Assembly (NCBI RefSeq): GCF_003129465.1
Contig: NZ_QFFF01000001.1
Location: 1,287,501-1,351,500 of the forward strand
Source of the DNA: Sphingosinicella humi
GTDB lineage: Bacteria > Pseudomonadota > Alphaproteobacteria > Sphingomonadales > Sphingomonadaceae
Direction of reading: 5' to 3'
Length of the DNA stretch: 64,000 nt
Position numbers and translations under genes: made by a program. Of this stretch, positions 45,490-55,014 are shown one piece after another (position 1 is the stretch's first letter; every line of letters starts with the position of its first letter). The notes below the pieces were generated by a model, which searched no databases, was not told the DNA's origin, and saw only the letters and a program-made list of their open reading frames with translations.

Positions 45490-45828
45490 ATGACCTATGT
45501 CGTCACCGATGCCTGCATCCGCTGCAAATATATGGATTGCGTGGAAGTCTGTCCGGTGGACTGCTTCTACGAGGGCGAGAACATGCTGGTGATCAATCCC
45601 AGCGAATGCATCGATTGCGGCGTGTGCGAGCCCGAATGCCCGGCCGAGGCGATCCTGCCCGACACCGAGTCCGGCCTCGAGAAGTGGCTGGAGCTGAACG
45701 CCACCTATTCCGCCGAATGGCCCAACATCACCCGCAAGAAGGACAGTCCGCCCGACGCCGACGAACATAAGGGCGAGGAAGGCAAGTTCGAAAAATATTT
45801 CTCGGCCGATCCGGGCGAGGGCGACTGA
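45490..45828 (+). CDS. fdxA: Ferredoxin FdxA (7Fe type)
   Basis: 112-residue ferredoxin. The first cluster motif is [18 protein letters not shown] and the second [12 protein letters not shown], the pattern of proteins with one 3Fe-4S and one 4Fe-4S cluster. The C-terminal tail is typical of proteobacterial FdxA. It is an electron carrier; partners are unknown. ATG at 45490, with CAGGAGAAG upstream. A TTGACG about 50 bases upstream may be its -35 element. carD follows after 250 bases. Confidence 0.96.
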   Translation: MTYVVTDACIRCKYMDCVEVCPVDCFYEGENMLVINPSECIDCGVCEPECPAEAILPDTESGLEKWLELNATYSAEWPNITRKKDSPPDADEHKGEEGKFEKYFSADPGEGD

Positions 45829-46078
45829 CCAGCCAAGGCAATACCGTAATACCCGCATAAACGGCGGATTCTGGCCGATTTCCGATGAAAGGCGCCCTCG
45901 CGGCCCTAGCATTTCGGACCCATTGCTGTTATATGACGTTTATCGAAGCGGGTGCCCGCTTGCATCCGTACGAGACGATTCTGAAAATTGTCGCTGCATG
46001 ACGCGACTTGGGCTGTGTCTGATGGGGCCGATGCGGCTGGGCGGGTTTTGCGGCTCTCTCCACGGGAAGGTGTGATTC
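45829..46078. other. 250-bp region between fdxA and carD with a 7-bp perfect dyad
   Basis: It contains the carD promoter and leader. An AT-richer stretch (GCTGTTATATGACGTTTATCG, about 45925-45945) could hold a promoter. Immediately after it, AAGCGGG and CCCGCTT (45946-45952 and 45955-45961) form a perfect dyad with a 2-base centre, which suits a protein-binding operator better than an RNA hairpin. GGGAAGGTG before the ATG is the ribosome binding site. I found no gene in it. Confidence 0.5.
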
Positions 46079-46615
46079 ATGGCAACGAAGGCGTTGAACT
46101 TCGACGTTGGCGATTATGTCGTTTACCCCAAGCACGGCGTCGGCCGCGTCGTCGAACTGCAGAGCACCGATATCGCCGGCATGCAGCTGGAACTTTACGT
46201 CCTGCGCTTTGAGAAGGAGCGGATGACGCTCCGCGTTCCGACCAACAAGGCGGAGAGCGTCGGCATGCGCAAGCTGTCGTCCGACAAGACGCTGAGGGAC
46301 GCGCTGGAGACGCTGAAGGGCAAGCCGAAGGTGAAGCGCACCATGTGGTCGCGCCGCGCCCAGGAATATGAGGCGAAGATCAATTCCGGCGACCTCATCT
46401 CGATCGCCGAGGTGACCCGCGACCTCTTCCGCGCCGACGACCAGCCCGAGCAGAGCTATTCGGAGCGGCAGATTTTCGAGGCCGCCTCCAGCCGCCTCGC
46501 CCGCGAGCTGGCGGCGATGGAGCAGGTCGACGAGCCGACCGCACTCGAGAAGATCCTCGACATCCTCAACAAGGCCGCGGCTATCTACAACAAGGAAAAG
46601 GTCGCGGAGAAATAA
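46079..46615 (+). CDS. CarD/CdnL family transcriptional regulator
   Basis: 178-residue CarD-family protein. The N-terminal RNA-polymerase-interacting domain starts with FDVGDYVVYPKHGVGRVVEL, and the C-terminal helical domain carries basic residues (KVKRTMWSRRAQEYEAKI) that contact promoter DNA. These proteins bind the RNA polymerase beta subunit and stabilise open complexes, notably at rRNA promoters; in Caulobacter CdnL is needed for growth and division. It has a long leader and a strong terminator 25 bases after its stop codon. Confidence 0.95.
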   Translation: MATKALNFDVGDYVVYPKHGVGRVVELQSTDIAGMQLELYVLRFEKERMTLRVPTNKAESVGMRKLSSDKTLRDALETLKGKPKVKRTMWSRRAQEYEAKINSGDLISIAEVTRDLFRADDQPEQSYSERQIFEAASSRLARELAAMEQVDEPTALEKILDILNKAAAIYNKEKVAEK

Positions 46616-46639
46616 GCTTCGCAGGTCTTGAAACTTTTG

Positions 46640-46670
46640 AAAGGGCGGTCCGGAAACGGGCCGCCCTTTT
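46640..46670 (+). terminator. Rho-independent terminator of carD
   Basis: Stem AAAGGGCGGTCC / GGGCCGCCCTTTT with a short GGAAAC loop, followed by T residues, starting 25 bases after the carD stop codon. Confidence 0.9.
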
Positions 46671-46695
46671 CATGTTGCGGGAGGCGGACCGACAG

Positions 46696-46715
46696 TGTAT
46701 TGCAACAGCAACACA
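46696..46715. promoter_or_regulatory. Operator-like dyad upstream of the first GIN-domain gene
   Basis: TGTATTGC-AACA-GCAACACA: two 8-base arms with 7 of 8 positions complementary and a 4-base centre, placed 3 bases before the GGAGG ribosome binding site of the gene at 46730. The position suggests a regulator-binding site controlling that gene. The regulator is unknown. Confidence 0.5.
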
Positions 46716-46729
46716 GTAGGAGGATCGCC

Positions 46730-47467
46730 ATGCGCGGCTTTTATGTTCTTTTGCCCGCCCTCGCCGTCGCCGCCTGCGGCTTCGGCGCCGACGCCCAGGA
46801 GGGGGAGTCGAGCGAGTATGACGGCCGGATCGTCCAGCGCGCCTATGATGTCGGCGGCTTCGACTCCGTTTCCCTTGGTGGCCATCACAATGTGGTGGTG
46901 ACGGTCGGGCCCGCCGCATCGGTTCGCGCCGAAGGACCAGCCTCGGAAATCGACCGGCTCAAGATCGAAGTCGAGGATGGCGATCTCCACATCGGCACGA
47001 AAAAGGACCGCAAATGGTTCGGCTCCACGCACAGCCGACGACCGGTCACCGTCCATGTGACGACGCCGACCCTCGCCGCCGCCGCCATCGGGGGCTCCGG
47101 CGACATGCGCATCGACGCAGTCGAAGGGAGCCGCTTCTCCGCTTCCATCGGCGGATCGGGCGACATGAACATCGCCTCGCTACGCGTCGACTCGGCCGAC
47201 TTCTCGATCGCCGGCTCGGGCGGCATCCATGCCGCCGGCACCGCCGGCCGCACCAATGTGTCGATCGCCGGATCAGGCGACATCGACCTCGCCAAGCTGG
47301 AGAGCAGGCGCGCCGACGTGTCGATCGTGGGCTCGGGTGACGTCAGTGCTCGGGCGATGGAAAGCGCCGACGTGTCGATCATGGGCTCGGGTGACGTGGT
47401 GATCAGTGGCACGGCCCGCTGCTCCGTCAATAAGATGGGTTCCGGCGACGTCCGCTGCGGCGGCTGA
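46730..47467 (+). CDS. Secreted GIN-domain (DUF2807) protein, first of two
   Basis: 245-residue protein with a signal peptide or lipoprotein-like leader (FYVLLPALAVAACGFGADAQ; a cysteine follows the hydrophobic part). The mature part is a GIN/DUF2807 beta-solenoid: GSG[D/G] occurs seven times at regular spacing (GGSGDM, GGSGDM, AGSGGI, AGSGDI, VGSGDV, MGSGDV, MGSGDV). Family members are putative auto-adhesins, but no function is proven. ATG 46730 has AGGAGG upstream and a dyad operator just before it. The next GIN gene follows 138 bases later. Confidence 0.88.
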   Translation: MRGFYVLLPALAVAACGFGADAQEGESSEYDGRIVQRAYDVGGFDSVSLGGHHNVVVTVGPAASVRAEGPASEIDRLKIEVEDGDLHIGTKKDRKWFGSTHSRRPVTVHVTTPTLAAAAIGGSGDMRIDAVEGSRFSASIGGSGDMNIASLRVDSADFSIAGSGGIHAAGTAGRTNVSIAGSGDIDLAKLESRRADVSIVGSGDVSARAMESADVSIMGSGDVVISGTARCSVNKMGSGDVRCGG

Positions 47468-47605
47468 GGCTGTCCTCCGGCGTTTGCGAGCAAGCGAGGC
47501 GATCCGGAAATGCGCCGGAAGTTGGATTGCCTCGCCCTCCACTCCTCGCGCATCGGGCCCGCTAGCGTTACCGCGCGTTAACCATTTCCCCGGCATGGTC
47601 CGTCC

Positions 47606-48298
47606 ATGACCAGGATCATGCTCGCCGTCCTCGCTCTCGCCCTGTGCGTGCCGGCTCATGCCGCCGAGCGGCGCTACACCGTCACCGACTTCGACCGCAT
47701 CCGGGTCGAAGGTCCCTTCATCGTGACAATGGTGACCGGCAAGCCGCCGTCCGCCGTCGCCTCCGGTAGCAGCCAGGCGCTGGATCGCGTGTCGATCGAC
47801 GTCGAGGGCCGAACCCTCCGCATCTCCCCCAACCGCTCCGCCTGGGGTGGCTATCCGGGGGAAAGCCCCGGCCCCACCGAGATCGCGATCTCCGGCCATG
47901 AGCTGCGCGCCGCCACGGTCAACGGGTCGGGCCGGCTCGTCATAGACGAGGTCGACGCCATGCGTTTCGATGTCGCCGTGACGGGAAGCGGGGCTCTCTC
48001 CGTCGGCGGCGTCAAGGCAGACAAGCTGTTCGTCAGCCTGCTCGGCTCAGGCCGCATTTTTCTGGCCGGGAAGGCGGAAAGCGTCACCGCGGCGATCAGC
48101 GGCAGCGGCGACTTCGACGCCGCCGGGCTCACCGCCGAGCAGGCCGAAATCACCGCCGATACGGCGGGCGCCATCGCCGTCACCGTGAGCGAGACCGCCG
48201 AAGTGACCGCCACCGGCTCCGGCGACACCACCATTCGTGGGTCGCCCTCATGCAAGGTCAAGTCGCGCGGGGTCGGCGCCGTCGCCTGCGGCAACTGA
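47606..48298 (+). CDS. Secreted GIN-domain (DUF2807) protein, second of two
   Basis: 230-residue protein: signal peptide (about residues 1-19, ending PAHAAE), then TDFDRIRVEGPFIVTM and a GIN/DUF2807 solenoid with GSG turns at regular spacing (NGSGRL, TGSGAL, LGSGRI, SGSGDF, TGSGDT). It shares its fold and order with the protein at 46730, but the copies are clearly diverged. A TTAACCAT sequence 20 bases upstream matches a CtrA half-site, weak evidence for cell-cycle control. ATG 47606 is used; there is no strong ribosome binding site. Confidence 0.85.
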   Translation: MTRIMLAVLALALCVPAHAAERRYTVTDFDRIRVEGPFIVTMVTGKPPSAVASGSSQALDRVSIDVEGRTLRISPNRSAWGGYPGESPGPTEIAISGHELRAATVNGSGRLVIDEVDAMRFDVAVTGSGALSVGGVKADKLFVSLLGSGRIFLAGKAESVTAAISGSGDFDAAGLTAEQAEITADTAGAIAVTVSETAEVTATGSGDTTIRGSPSCKVKSRGVGAVACGN

Positions 48299-48301
48299 CG
48301 G

Positions 48302-48706
48302 CTAGATCAGCGCCAGCGAAGACAATTCGACGACCAGCCGCGGCGGCAGGGCCGCCAGGCCGTCGCCCTCGCTGGCGAGATCGGCGGGCGCATCGTCATT
48401 GGCGAGATAGCGCCAGCCTTGATGGGCTCGCTTCGGCCGGGCCTGAACCGGAACGAGCGCCGGGTCGAGCCGGATGATCGTCCGCCGCTCCTCGCCCTCG
48501 GCGAAGCCAAGGATGGTCTGCCGGGCGGCGATCCGATGCTTGATGATCCAGTAGAGCGATCCCCCAACCAACTCGTCCGCCCGCTTCGGCCGGAAACGAG
48601 TGGTCAACGGCACGATGCCGTCGGCGATCCGCCCCGCCTGCCTTTTCTTCAGCGCCTCGAAGCTGGCACAGGCGACGGCGACCTTGCTGATATGGAGCGT
48701 GCCCAT
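48302..48706 (-). CDS. DUF1489 family protein
   Basis: 134-residue DUF1489 protein, a family almost confined to alphaproteobacteria and of unknown function. Conserved parts are LHISKVAVACASFEAL, TRFRPKRADELVGGSLYWII and PKRAHQGWRYL. It is probably cytoplasmic. It is convergent with the second GIN gene (3-base gap) and divergent from the secreted protein at 48814. Confidence 0.92.
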   Translation of the reverse strand: MGTLHISKVAVACASFEALKKRQAGRIADGIVPLTTRFRPKRADELVGGSLYWIIKHRIAARQTILGFAEGEERRTIIRLDPALVPVQARPKRAHQGWRYLANDDAPADLASEGDGLAALPPRLVVELSSLALI

Positions 48707-48813
48707 GACGCCGATTTGAGGTCCCGCCAGATGAGGGTCAAGGCGACAATTTCAAGAATTGTTGGAGTTGTGATAACGTAACATGCGGATGAACAAAACA
48801 GGGGGTTCGTCAC

Positions 48814-49764
48814 ATGAGGAATTCGTCCAAAGCCGCCTTCGCGCTTCTTGTTGCGGCGTCACCTTTGACCGTCTCGAGCGCCACGTTGCCGCCGCTGGAT
48901 CAGGCGGCGCTCCAGCTTCCCTCTCAAACACCGGAAGACCGGGTATCCGACCCCATCACAGTGACGGGCACAAAGGTGACGAAGGAAGTGGCCCACAGCT
49001 TCGTTCGCGAAGTCGCCGTGGAAGCGGCCTATGGCCAGCTGGCGCGCTGGAACGGTCCGATCTGTCTCCGCGTCCAAGGTCTGAAGCCGGAGTATAGCGC
49101 CTACATCAAAGGCACGATTATCGCGTTCGCTAATGAAGTGAGAGCGGAAGTCGCAAGGCCGGGCTGCAAGATCAATCTGGTGGTGGCGTTCGAATCCGAC
49201 CCGGCCGATTTCATTACGGTCCTCAACCAGACCCGCTCCGACCTCTTCGATTCTATGAGCCATCACGACCTCGAGCGCATGACGGCGAGCACCGAGGCAG
49301 TCCGCACCTGGAGCCGCGTCGCGACGAAGCCCGCTGACGGCGCCGGCGAGAGCACTCTGGCCGATTCAGGCGTCGCCGATCTACGCCTCGGGGGGCTCGT
49401 CACCGGCCGCGCCTATCGGAAGTATACTAACAGCACCATTGAGCAATCGACGCGCCAAGATCTCTATGCGAGCTTCATCACCATCGATCTGGACCAGATC
49501 GAAGGCAAGACGATGCAGCAGCTGTCCGCTTATGTTGCGATGCTTGCCCTAGCGCAGGTTGATGTCGCCAACCCTATCGTGGCAGCTCCCACCATCCTCA
49601 ACCTATTCCACAGCCCCGAAACGGCGCCATCGGACTTCACCGATTGGGACATCGCCTATGTCCGCTCGCTTTACGACAGCAACAATAGGCTGAAGGCCAA
49701 CATGCAGCAAGGCACGATGGCGAATCTGGTGCGGCGCGAACTCGCGGATGCCGCAAAGGATTAG
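48814..49764 (+). CDS. Secreted protein of unknown family, paralogue of 24915-25817
   Basis: 316-residue protein with a signal peptide (about residues 1-22). Landmarks shared in order with the protein at 24915: ITVTGTKVTKE, CLRVQGL, ARPGCKINLVV, DPADFITVLNQTRSDLF, TMQQLSAYVAMLALA, an AYVRSLYDSNN repeat near the end and QQGTMANLVRRELA. It has two cysteines at the same places. Its base composition is a little lower in GC than its neighbours'. The function is unknown. ATG 48814 has GGGGG about 8 bases upstream. Confidence 0.8.
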   Translation: MRNSSKAAFALLVAASPLTVSSATLPPLDQAALQLPSQTPEDRVSDPITVTGTKVTKEVAHSFVREVAVEAAYGQLARWNGPICLRVQGLKPEYSAYIKGTIIAFANEVRAEVARPGCKINLVVAFESDPADFITVLNQTRSDLFDSMSHHDLERMTASTEAVRTWSRVATKPADGAGESTLADSGVADLRLGGLVTGRAYRKYTNSTIEQSTRQDLYASFITIDLDQIEGKTMQQLSAYVAMLALAQVDVANPIVAAPTILNLFHSPETAPSDFTDWDIAYVRSLYDSNNRLKANMQQGTMANLVRRELADAAKD

Positions 49765-49767
49765 AGC

Positions 49768-51183
49768 CTAGCCGGCCAGTCCGCTGGCGACGGCGAGGCC
49801 GAGGAAGGCGAGGAAGCCCATCGAATCGGTGATCATGGTCACGAACACCGATGAGGCGACCGCCGGATCCTGTTTGAGGCGTTCGAGGAGGACCGGCACG
49901 GCGACCCCCGCCAGGCCCGCTATGGCGATGTTGATCAGCATGGCGGCGGCGATGACCGCGCCGAGCGCCGGGTTGGAGAAGACCAGGCCGGCGCCGAAGC
50001 CGATCAGCACCGCGATGGTGGCGCCGTTCAGCAGCGCCAGCCGGATCTCGCGCCCGATGGTGCGCCAGGTGTTGGAGCGGGTGAGCTGGTTCATGGCGAG
50101 CGCGCGCACCGCCACGGCCATCGTCTGCGTGCCCGCATTGCCGCCGATCGAGGCGACGATCGGCATCAGCACGGCGAGCGCCACCATCTCCTCGATCGCC
50201 GCGCCGAACAGGGCGATGATGAAGGAGGCGACCAGTGCCGTCCCAAGATTGGCGATCAACCAGCGCACGCGCGCGCGATAGCTGTCGCGGATCGGCTCGT
50301 TGATGTCGCCTTCGCCGGCACCGGAGAGGAGCAGCACGTCTTCTCCCGCTTCTTCCTGGATGATGTGGACGACGTCGTCGACGGTGATCATGCCGACCAG
50401 CCGTCCCGCCTGGTCGACGACGGCGGCGGAGATCAGCGCATATTTCTGGAAGCGAAGCGCGACCTCTTCCTGGTCCATGTCGACCGGGATCAGCGTCTGC
50501 TCGCGCTGCATCAGGTCGGCCATGGCGATGTGGCGCGCTGTGCGCAGGATCCAGGAGAGCTGCACCGTCCCCACCGGGTGATGCTGCGGATCGACGACGA
50601 ACACTTCCCAAAAGTCGGTGGCGAGGCCTTCCCCGGAGCGGAGATAGTCGATGACCTGGCCGACATTCCAATGCTCGGGCACCGCGATCAGATCGCGCTG
50701 CATCAGGCGGCCGGCGGATTCCTCCGGGAAGGTCAGCGCTTCCTCGATCGCGGCGCGGTCGTCAGGATCCAGCGCGCGAAGGACGGCGCGCTGGTCGTCC
50801 TCCTCCATGTCCTCGATGATGGCGACCGCGTCGTCGGTCTCGAGCTGGCCCGCGATGTCGGCGATCTCGTGCGGCTCGAGCGCGTCGATCAGCTCCTCGC
50901 GCACCCAGTCGTTCATTTCCGAGAAGACCTCGGCGTCGAGCAGGTCGGCGATGGCGGCGGCCAGGGCCTGCCGCTCGTCACGATCGACGATCTCAAACAG
51001 GTCGGCGATGTCGGCCGGGTGGAGCGGGTCGACCAACTCGCGCGCGCCGTCGGCATCGCCGGCCTGGACCCGCTCGAGCACGCGCCGGACGAAATCCGGC
51101 CGCAGCCGGTCGTCTTCGTCGAGCCGGTCCTCGGCCTCGTCGGGCGCGGGAGTGGCGGGCGTTTCGAGTTCGCTGTCGCTCAT
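49768..51183 (-). CDS. mgtE: Magnesium transporter MgtE
   Basis: 471-residue inner-membrane magnesium channel: an acidic cytoplasmic N-domain (about 35-150, MgtE_N), paired CBS domains (about 150-275) that sense magnesium and gate the pore, and five membrane helices (about 300-471) with the pore motif MPIVASIGGNAGTQT. ATG 51183 (MSDSELET) is chosen; the open frame continues 10 codons upstream. It is divergent from the cyclophilin gene across 138 bases. Confidence 0.95.
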   Translation of the reverse strand: MSDSELETPATPAPDEAEDRLDEDDRLRPDFVRRVLERVQAGDADGARELVDPLHPADIADLFEIVDRDERQALAAAIADLLDAEVFSEMNDWVREELIDALEPHEIADIAGQLETDDAVAIIEDMEEDDQRAVLRALDPDDRAAIEEALTFPEESAGRLMQRDLIAVPEHWNVGQVIDYLRSGEGLATDFWEVFVVDPQHHPVGTVQLSWILRTARHIAMADLMQREQTLIPVDMDQEEVALRFQKYALISAAVVDQAGRLVGMITVDDVVHIIQEEAGEDVLLLSGAGEGDINEPIRDSYRARVRWLIANLGTALVASFIIALFGAAIEEMVALAVLMPIVASIGGNAGTQTMAVAVRALAMNQLTRSNTWRTIGREIRLALLNGATIAVLIGFGAGLVFSNPALGAVIAAAMLINIAIAGLAGVAVPVLLERLKQDPAVASSVFVTMITDSMGFLAFLGLAVASGLAG

Positions 51184-51321
51184 CGCCCTCTCCCTAAAGC
51201 CGGAAACCGTCACCGGTTCCTAGGCGCACGCGCCGCCGCTGTCGATATTTCCGGCGCGCCGGGGTGGCGTCCCCGCGCCCGCGCGCCTAAGTCGCCCTTC
51301 GAACCTTCTCAGGAGACGATC

Positions 51322-51792
<471 letters not shown>

Positions 51793-51822
51793 CGCGTCGG
51801 GCGCTCGGCGCCCGCGCCGCGG

Positions 51823-52902
51823 TCAATGCAGCACCGTGTCCGTGTCGACCAGATGCACATCGTGCATCTGGTCCAGATAGGCCTCCAGATACCCCTTGTG
51901 CGAGGCGCCGACGATGACCAGCGCGCGCATGCCCGGATTGAAGCCCAACATCTCGCGGATGTTCGCCGCCATGCGCAGGTTGCGGGTCTCCCAATAGCCG
52001 AGGTAGCGCCGCCCGAACCGCTGCGGTGAGGGTTCCTCCAGGGCGGCGCCGAAATCGCCTTCGAAGGCAAGCTGCGCTAGCACCGGCCTGTTATAGGCGC
52101 GGTACAGGACGAGGACTCCTTCGTCGGTCCCAATCTCATCCGCGAGGGCGTCGTCGAGGGCCTTTCGCTTGGCCACGGCCGGATTGTCCCAGGCGGCCAT
52201 GATCGCCTTGCCATAGGCCTCCTTGTCGCTGACCGCCGCGTCGGCGGTGTGGTCGTCCATGGCGTAAACCCGCTCGTGCCCCAGCCGAGCCGCCAGCGGG
52301 GCAGCGATGAGCGTGTTTTCGTTACGTCGTCCCTCCAGCGTTTCGAGCCGTGCGACCAGAACGTCGTCGAGCCCGTTGCCGACCTGGCGTTCCGTCTCGG
52401 GCAGGCGCAGCCACTGGACGAGCGCCGAGGCCTGCTCGCCCCCCGCCAGGAAGACGGCCGCGAGCCGCCGGCGCTGGCTCGGCGTCGGCTCCTCGGGCCA
52501 GCTTGCCAGCAGCCGCTTGGCCTCCGCCGTCGCCGCCGGCACCTCGAGGCCAGTCGCCGCCCGCGCCGGGGCGGGGTCCCAGCAATAGTCTTCGACCGTA
52601 TCGCGATAGCGCTCCGGATAGCGGCGCATGAAATCGCACTGCGGCCCGGACAGCGATTCGATCGCGATCGCCTGCGGCCCCCACGCCTCCAGCCGCTCAA
52701 GCAACCCGCCGAGACGGTCCGGATCGAAGCTTTCCGGAAAGCTCGACAGATGCGGCGTGCCGAGCACCATCACCATGTTGGGGGCGCCGGCGCGCGGTCC
52801 CTTGAGCGCGCCGGGATCGAAAGCCGGGCGATAGGTCTGGGCCGCGGCCGTCCCGAAAGCGAGAAAAGCGATCAAAAGGCCGCCGATCGTCGAGCGCAAC
52901 AT
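51823..52902 (-). CDS. Secreted DUF5694 (TraB-like) protein
   Basis: 359-residue protein with a signal peptide (about 1-21, ending TAAAQ). The body has VMVLGTPHLSSFPESFDPDRL, IAIESLSGPQC and the C-terminal LVIVGASHKGYLEAYLDQM, which match DUF5694, related to TraB/PrgY proteins with conserved acidic and histidine residues. It is probably a metal-dependent periplasmic enzyme, but the function is unproven. ATG 52902 has AAGGGA upstream; the open frame extends to 52995. It is divergent from sdhA. Confidence 0.85.
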   Translation of the reverse strand: MLRSTIGGLLIAFLAFGTAAAQTYRPAFDPGALKGPRAGAPNMVMVLGTPHLSSFPESFDPDRLGGLLERLEAWGPQAIAIESLSGPQCDFMRRYPERYRDTVEDYCWDPAPARAATGLEVPAATAEAKRLLASWPEEPTPSQRRRLAAVFLAGGEQASALVQWLRLPETERQVGNGLDDVLVARLETLEGRRNENTLIAAPLAARLGHERVYAMDDHTADAAVSDKEAYGKAIMAAWDNPAVAKRKALDDALADEIGTDEGVLVLYRAYNRPVLAQLAFEGDFGAALEEPSPQRFGRRYLGYWETRNLRMAANIREMLGFNPGMRALVIVGASHKGYLEAYLDQMHDVHLVDTDTVLH

Positions 52903-53101
52903 GTTTTCCCTTCTGGTCTGACTTACGGGTGGATTATTGATATAACACACTTGGTCGACAGTCCAGTGTCGTGCTCGCTGCCTTGATGCTGGCAAAGCTG
53001 TTTCGGCTGGGTGCGTCCGGCAGACGCCGCGACCGCATCCCTTGCCCTTGCAACAATCGGCATTCGGCCTAAAGCACGACTGACCAATGAAGGGGAGCCC
53101 G

Positions 53102-54889
53102 ATGGCCGAGGCCTACAAAATCATTGACCATGATTATGACGTCGTCGTCGTTGGCGCCGGCGGCGCGGGGCTGCGTGCGACGATGGGCGCAGCCGAGCAG
53201 GGATTGAAGACTGCCAACATCACCAAGGTCTTCCCCACCCGTAGCCACACGGTGGCGGCGCAGGGCGGCATCGCGGCGTCGCTCGGCAACATGGGGCCGG
53301 ACCATTGGACCTGGCACATGTACGACACCGTCAAGGGCTCCGACTGGCTCGGTGACCAGGACGCGATCGAATATCTCTGCCGCGAGGCGCCGGCCGCCGT
53401 TTACGAGCTGGAGCATGCCGGCGTCCCCTTCAGCCGCACCAACGAGGGCAAGATCTACCAGCGCCCGTTCGGCGGCATGATGCAGAATATGGGCGAAGGC
53501 CCGCCCGCGCAGCGTACCTGCGCCGCCGCCGACCGCACCGGCCACGCCATGCTCCACGCGCTCTACCAGCAGAGCCTGAAGTATGACGCCGACTTCTTCA
53601 TCGAATATTTCGCGCTCGACCTGATCATGGAAGGCGGCGAGTGCCGGGGCGTGATGGCGCTCTGCATGGAGGACGGCACAATCCACCGTTTCCGGGCCCA
53701 AGCGGTCGTGCTGGCGACGGGTGGCTATGGCCGCACCTATTTCTCGGCGACCTCGGCCCATACCTGCACCGGCGACGGCGGCGGCATGGTGCTGCGCGCC
53801 GGCCTGGCCTTGCAGGACATGGAGTTCGTGCAGTTCCACCCGACCGGCATTTACGGCGCCGGCGTCCTCATCACCGAGGGCGCGCGCGGCGAGGGCGGCT
53901 ATCTTACCAACTCCGAGGGCGAGCGCTTCATGGAGCGCTATGCCCCGTCCGCCAAGGATCTCGCCTCCCGGGACGTCGTTTCCCGCTCGATGGCGATGGA
54001 GATCCGCGAAGGGCGCGGCGTCGGCAAGGACAAGGACCATATCTACCTGCACCTCGACCATATCGATCCCAAGATCCTGGCCGAGCGGCTCCCGGGCATC
54101 ACCGAGACCGGCAAGGTGTTTGCGGGTGTGGACCTCACCCGCCAGCCGCTGCCGGTGGTGCCGACCGTCCACTATAATATGGGCGGCATCCCGACCAACT
54201 ATCATGGCGAGGTCGTGACCCTGAAGGACGGCAACCCGGACACCGTCGTGCCGGGCCTGTTCGCCGTCGGCGAGGCGGCCTGCGTGTCGGTGCACGGTGC
54301 AAACCGCCTCGGCTCCAACAGCCTCATCGACCTGGTCGTCTTCGGTCGCGCCGCGGGGCATCGCCTCGGCGAGGTGATCGACCGCGCCGCCAAGCCGCGG
54401 CCGCTGCCGAAGGGCTCGGAGGAGATGGCTCTGGCGCGCCTCGACCGCTACCGCCACGCCAAGGGCGGAAGCCCGACCGCCGAGGTGCGCCTCGACATGC
54501 AGAGGACGATGCAGGCCGATTGCGCCGTCTTCCGCACCGAGAAGACGCTGGCCGAGGGGATGACGAAGATCGACGAGGTGTATCAGCGCCTCGGCGACAT
54601 CGAAGTCACCGACCGCAGCCTCATCTGGAACACCGACCTCATCGAGACCCTGGAGCTCGACAACATGCTCCCGCAGGCGGTCGTCACCATGCACTCGGCC
54701 GCCAACCGCAAGGAAAGCCGCGGCGCCCACATGCACGAGGACTATCCCGAGCGGAACGATGCCGAGTGGATGAAGCACACCATCACCTGGTTCGACCAGG
54801 GCAAGGTGCGCATCGACTACCGGCCGGTCCACGATTACACCCTCACGGACGACATCGCCTACATCAAGCCGAAGGCACGGGTCTATTGA
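53102..54889 (+). CDS. sdhA: Succinate dehydrogenase flavoprotein subunit
   Basis: 595-residue FAD subunit of complex II, oxidising succinate to fumarate. FAD motif [19 protein letters not shown]; the histidine that binds FAD covalently in [13 protein letters not shown]; active-site regions [22 protein letters not shown] and the arginine in LLDYRPVHD-like context. ATG 53102 (MAEAYKI). Unusually, sdhC and sdhD are not upstream: a 200-bp gap separates sdhA from a divergent DUF5694 gene, and sdhB is 4.3 kb downstream with three genes between. Confidence 0.97.
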   Translation: MAEAYKIIDHDYDVVVVGAGGAGLRATMGAAEQGLKTANITKVFPTRSHTVAAQGGIAASLGNMGPDHWTWHMYDTVKGSDWLGDQDAIEYLCREAPAAVYELEHAGVPFSRTNEGKIYQRPFGGMMQNMGEGPPAQRTCAAADRTGHAMLHALYQQSLKYDADFFIEYFALDLIMEGGECRGVMALCMEDGTIHRFRAQAVVLATGGYGRTYFSATSAHTCTGDGGGMVLRAGLALQDMEFVQFHPTGIYGAGVLITEGARGEGGYLTNSEGERFMERYAPSAKDLASRDVVSRSMAMEIREGRGVGKDKDHIYLHLDHIDPKILAERLPGITETGKVFAGVDLTRQPLPVVPTVHYNMGGIPTNYHGEVVTLKDGNPDTVVPGLFAVGEAACVSVHGANRLGSNSLIDLVVFGRAAGHRLGEVIDRAAKPRPLPKGSEEMALARLDRYRHAKGGSPTAEVRLDMQRTMQADCAVFRTEKTLAEGMTKIDEVYQRLGDIEVTDRSLIWNTDLIETLELDNMLPQAVVTMHSAANRKESRGAHMHEDYPERNDAEWMKHTITWFDQGKVRIDYRPVHDYTLTDDIAYIKPKARVY

Positions 54890-55014
54890 ACGCCGCTCCG
54901 CCGTCCCTCGGGCGGTGGATCGGTGAGGGCTCTGCCGGTAGGTCTGAGATCGGGCCTCGCCTTTCGTCGGCGAAGCGTGCATCATCGTCGACGAGTTGAG
55001 CAGAGGAGACGCAC

